Positions 22,809 through 23,461 of a DNA stretch of 23,461 nt are shown here, piece by piece (the stretch's first letter is position 1; every line of letters begins with the position of its first letter). The notes under the pieces were generated by a model. It was not told the origin of the DNA, did no database searches, and was given only the letters and a program-made list of their open reading frames with translations. The translations under genes and the position numbers were made by a program. The DNA is from Verrucomicrobia bacterium UBA740 (GTDB lineage: Bacteria; Verrucomicrobiota; Kiritimatiellia; RFP12; UBA1067): positions 414 to 23,874 of the forward strand of contig DBKW01000042.1 of assembly GCA_002298665.1 (NCBI GenBank). Reading direction: 5' to 3'.

Positions 22809-22837
22809 AGTATACACAAAATCATCAGATTCTTCAA
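22809..22837 (-). promoter_or_regulatory. Sigma70-type promoter of the type III-B operon
   Basis: Minus strand: TTGAAG (22832-22837), exactly 17 bases, TATACT (22809-22814). The start is predicted near 22801, 20 bases before the CARF gene. It probably drives the run through cmr1, perhaps to cas2. Confidence 0.7.
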
Positions 22838-22861
22838 TAGTCATATGCATATCCATGAGGC

Positions 22862-23461
22862 AAAAGATTCGCCAAAAAAGGAAAAATACTGGACGAAATC
22901 TGCCACATGACAGGATATTCGCGCAAATACGTCACCCATCTGCCGAACGGCAAGATTCGCTTCCATGTCCGGAAAGGGCGCGGAAAGACCTGCACGGACG
23001 CTGTGCGCCGGACGCCCGTTTCCCTTTGGCGCGAAGCCGGATGCCCTTGCGTACCCTATCTTGAAGCGCGGGTTCCCACTGCGGTCATGATCAAAGCGCG
23101 CGAAAAAGAGCAGCTCCTGGCCCTAAGCGCGCGTACCCTCTCTCGCGCGTCCTGGAATCGGGCGTTCTCACAGACATGCAAGTCCGGAAGCTGGAAGCCT
23201 ACAACGCACGACTCAACGGCATCGAGCCTGTCCGGCTCGCCAAGAAGAAGTCGAGTCGCATCAAGCGCCTGCAGGAAGAATACAACCGAGCAAAAGCCCG
23301 GTCTGATAAGGATTTCTTTGGTGAGGCGGCTCCATCCTCGTCGCTTCGCGACGCCCCTTCAGGGACGGACTGCCGCCGTCCCGCCAAAGCCGGGAAGAAG
23401 CCGGAATCGGTCGCGTCCAAGAAGGAACGGCGTACACAATATTGGACAAACCAGCAACCAC
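22862..23461 (+). pseudogene. Decayed IS transposase (integrase-type), frameshifted and internally deleted
   Basis: Two pieces in different frames. From 22862 one frame reads KRFAKKGKILDEICHMTGYS, continuing RKYVTHL, the N-terminal helix-turn-helix typical of a group of DDE transposases (K.lLdefc..tGY.RKy), then a LWREAGCPC stretch like the conserved aG.PC segment. From about 23131 another frame reads AYPLSRVLESGVLTDMQVRK, then LEAYNARLNGIEP and RIKRLQEEYNRAKA, the C-terminal region of the same family, open to the window edge. The DDE catalytic centre is missing in between, so it is inactive. It is the only plus-strand coding relic and borders the CRISPR locus. No terminal inverted repeats were found. 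Confidence 0.65.

Overview
The window comes from a GC-rich bacterial chromosome. Every confident gene lies on the minus strand; only a decayed transposase at the right edge reads on plus. The lineage cannot be fixed from this sequence. A GxDLY-type exported SGNH esterase, the GC content and AAGGAGG-type ribosome sites suit a Gram-negative host-associated bacterium, possibly of the Verrucomicrobiota/Lentisphaerota/Kiritimatiellota group (low confidence).

Region 1 (1-5960) is an ordinary housekeeping run read right to left: tRNA-Thr(UGU), ridA, dnaX, a short NfeD protein, an SPFH/band-7 protein, ornithine carbamoyltransferase and an M3 metallopeptidase cut by the window edge. One sigma70-type promoter just right of the tRNA could drive the whole run. 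Region 2 (6000-7410) holds an exported SGNH hydrolase with its own promoter and a long leader. About 520 bases to its right (7411-7932) have no gene I can support.

Region 3 (7930-11410) is an accessory cassette: HAD phosphatase, ComF-like phosphoribosyltransferase, DprA-like protein, a 56-residue acidic protein, and a secreted protein whose frame is broken at an 11-base G tract. The HAD-PRTase-DprA core resembles DprA-PRTase defence modules.

Region 4 (11460-22840) is a complete type III-B CRISPR-Cas locus. From a promoter at about 22,820 it reads: CARF-winged-helix protein, DUF1874 ring nuclease (Crn2-like), cmr2 (cas10, GGDD present, HD domain absent), cmr3, cmr4, cmr5, cmr6, cmr1, a Can2/Card1-type CARF nuclease, cas1, cas2, a 560-bp leader zone with three evenly spaced palindromes, then an array of 12 repeats and 11 spacers. 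No cas6 is visible. The genes make up a cyclic oligoadenylate circuit: synthase (Cas10), nuclease effector (Can2), probable sensor/regulator (CARF-wHTH) and off-switch (Crn2).

The most striking observation is inside the array. Two pairs of spacers overlap each other by 21-23 bases. Four spacers encode, in one orientation, variants of the same peptide (ARAVFNN..) with mostly synonymous differences, so the array has repeatedly sampled the same gene from diverged invaders, in the strand sense a type III system needs to bind mRNA.
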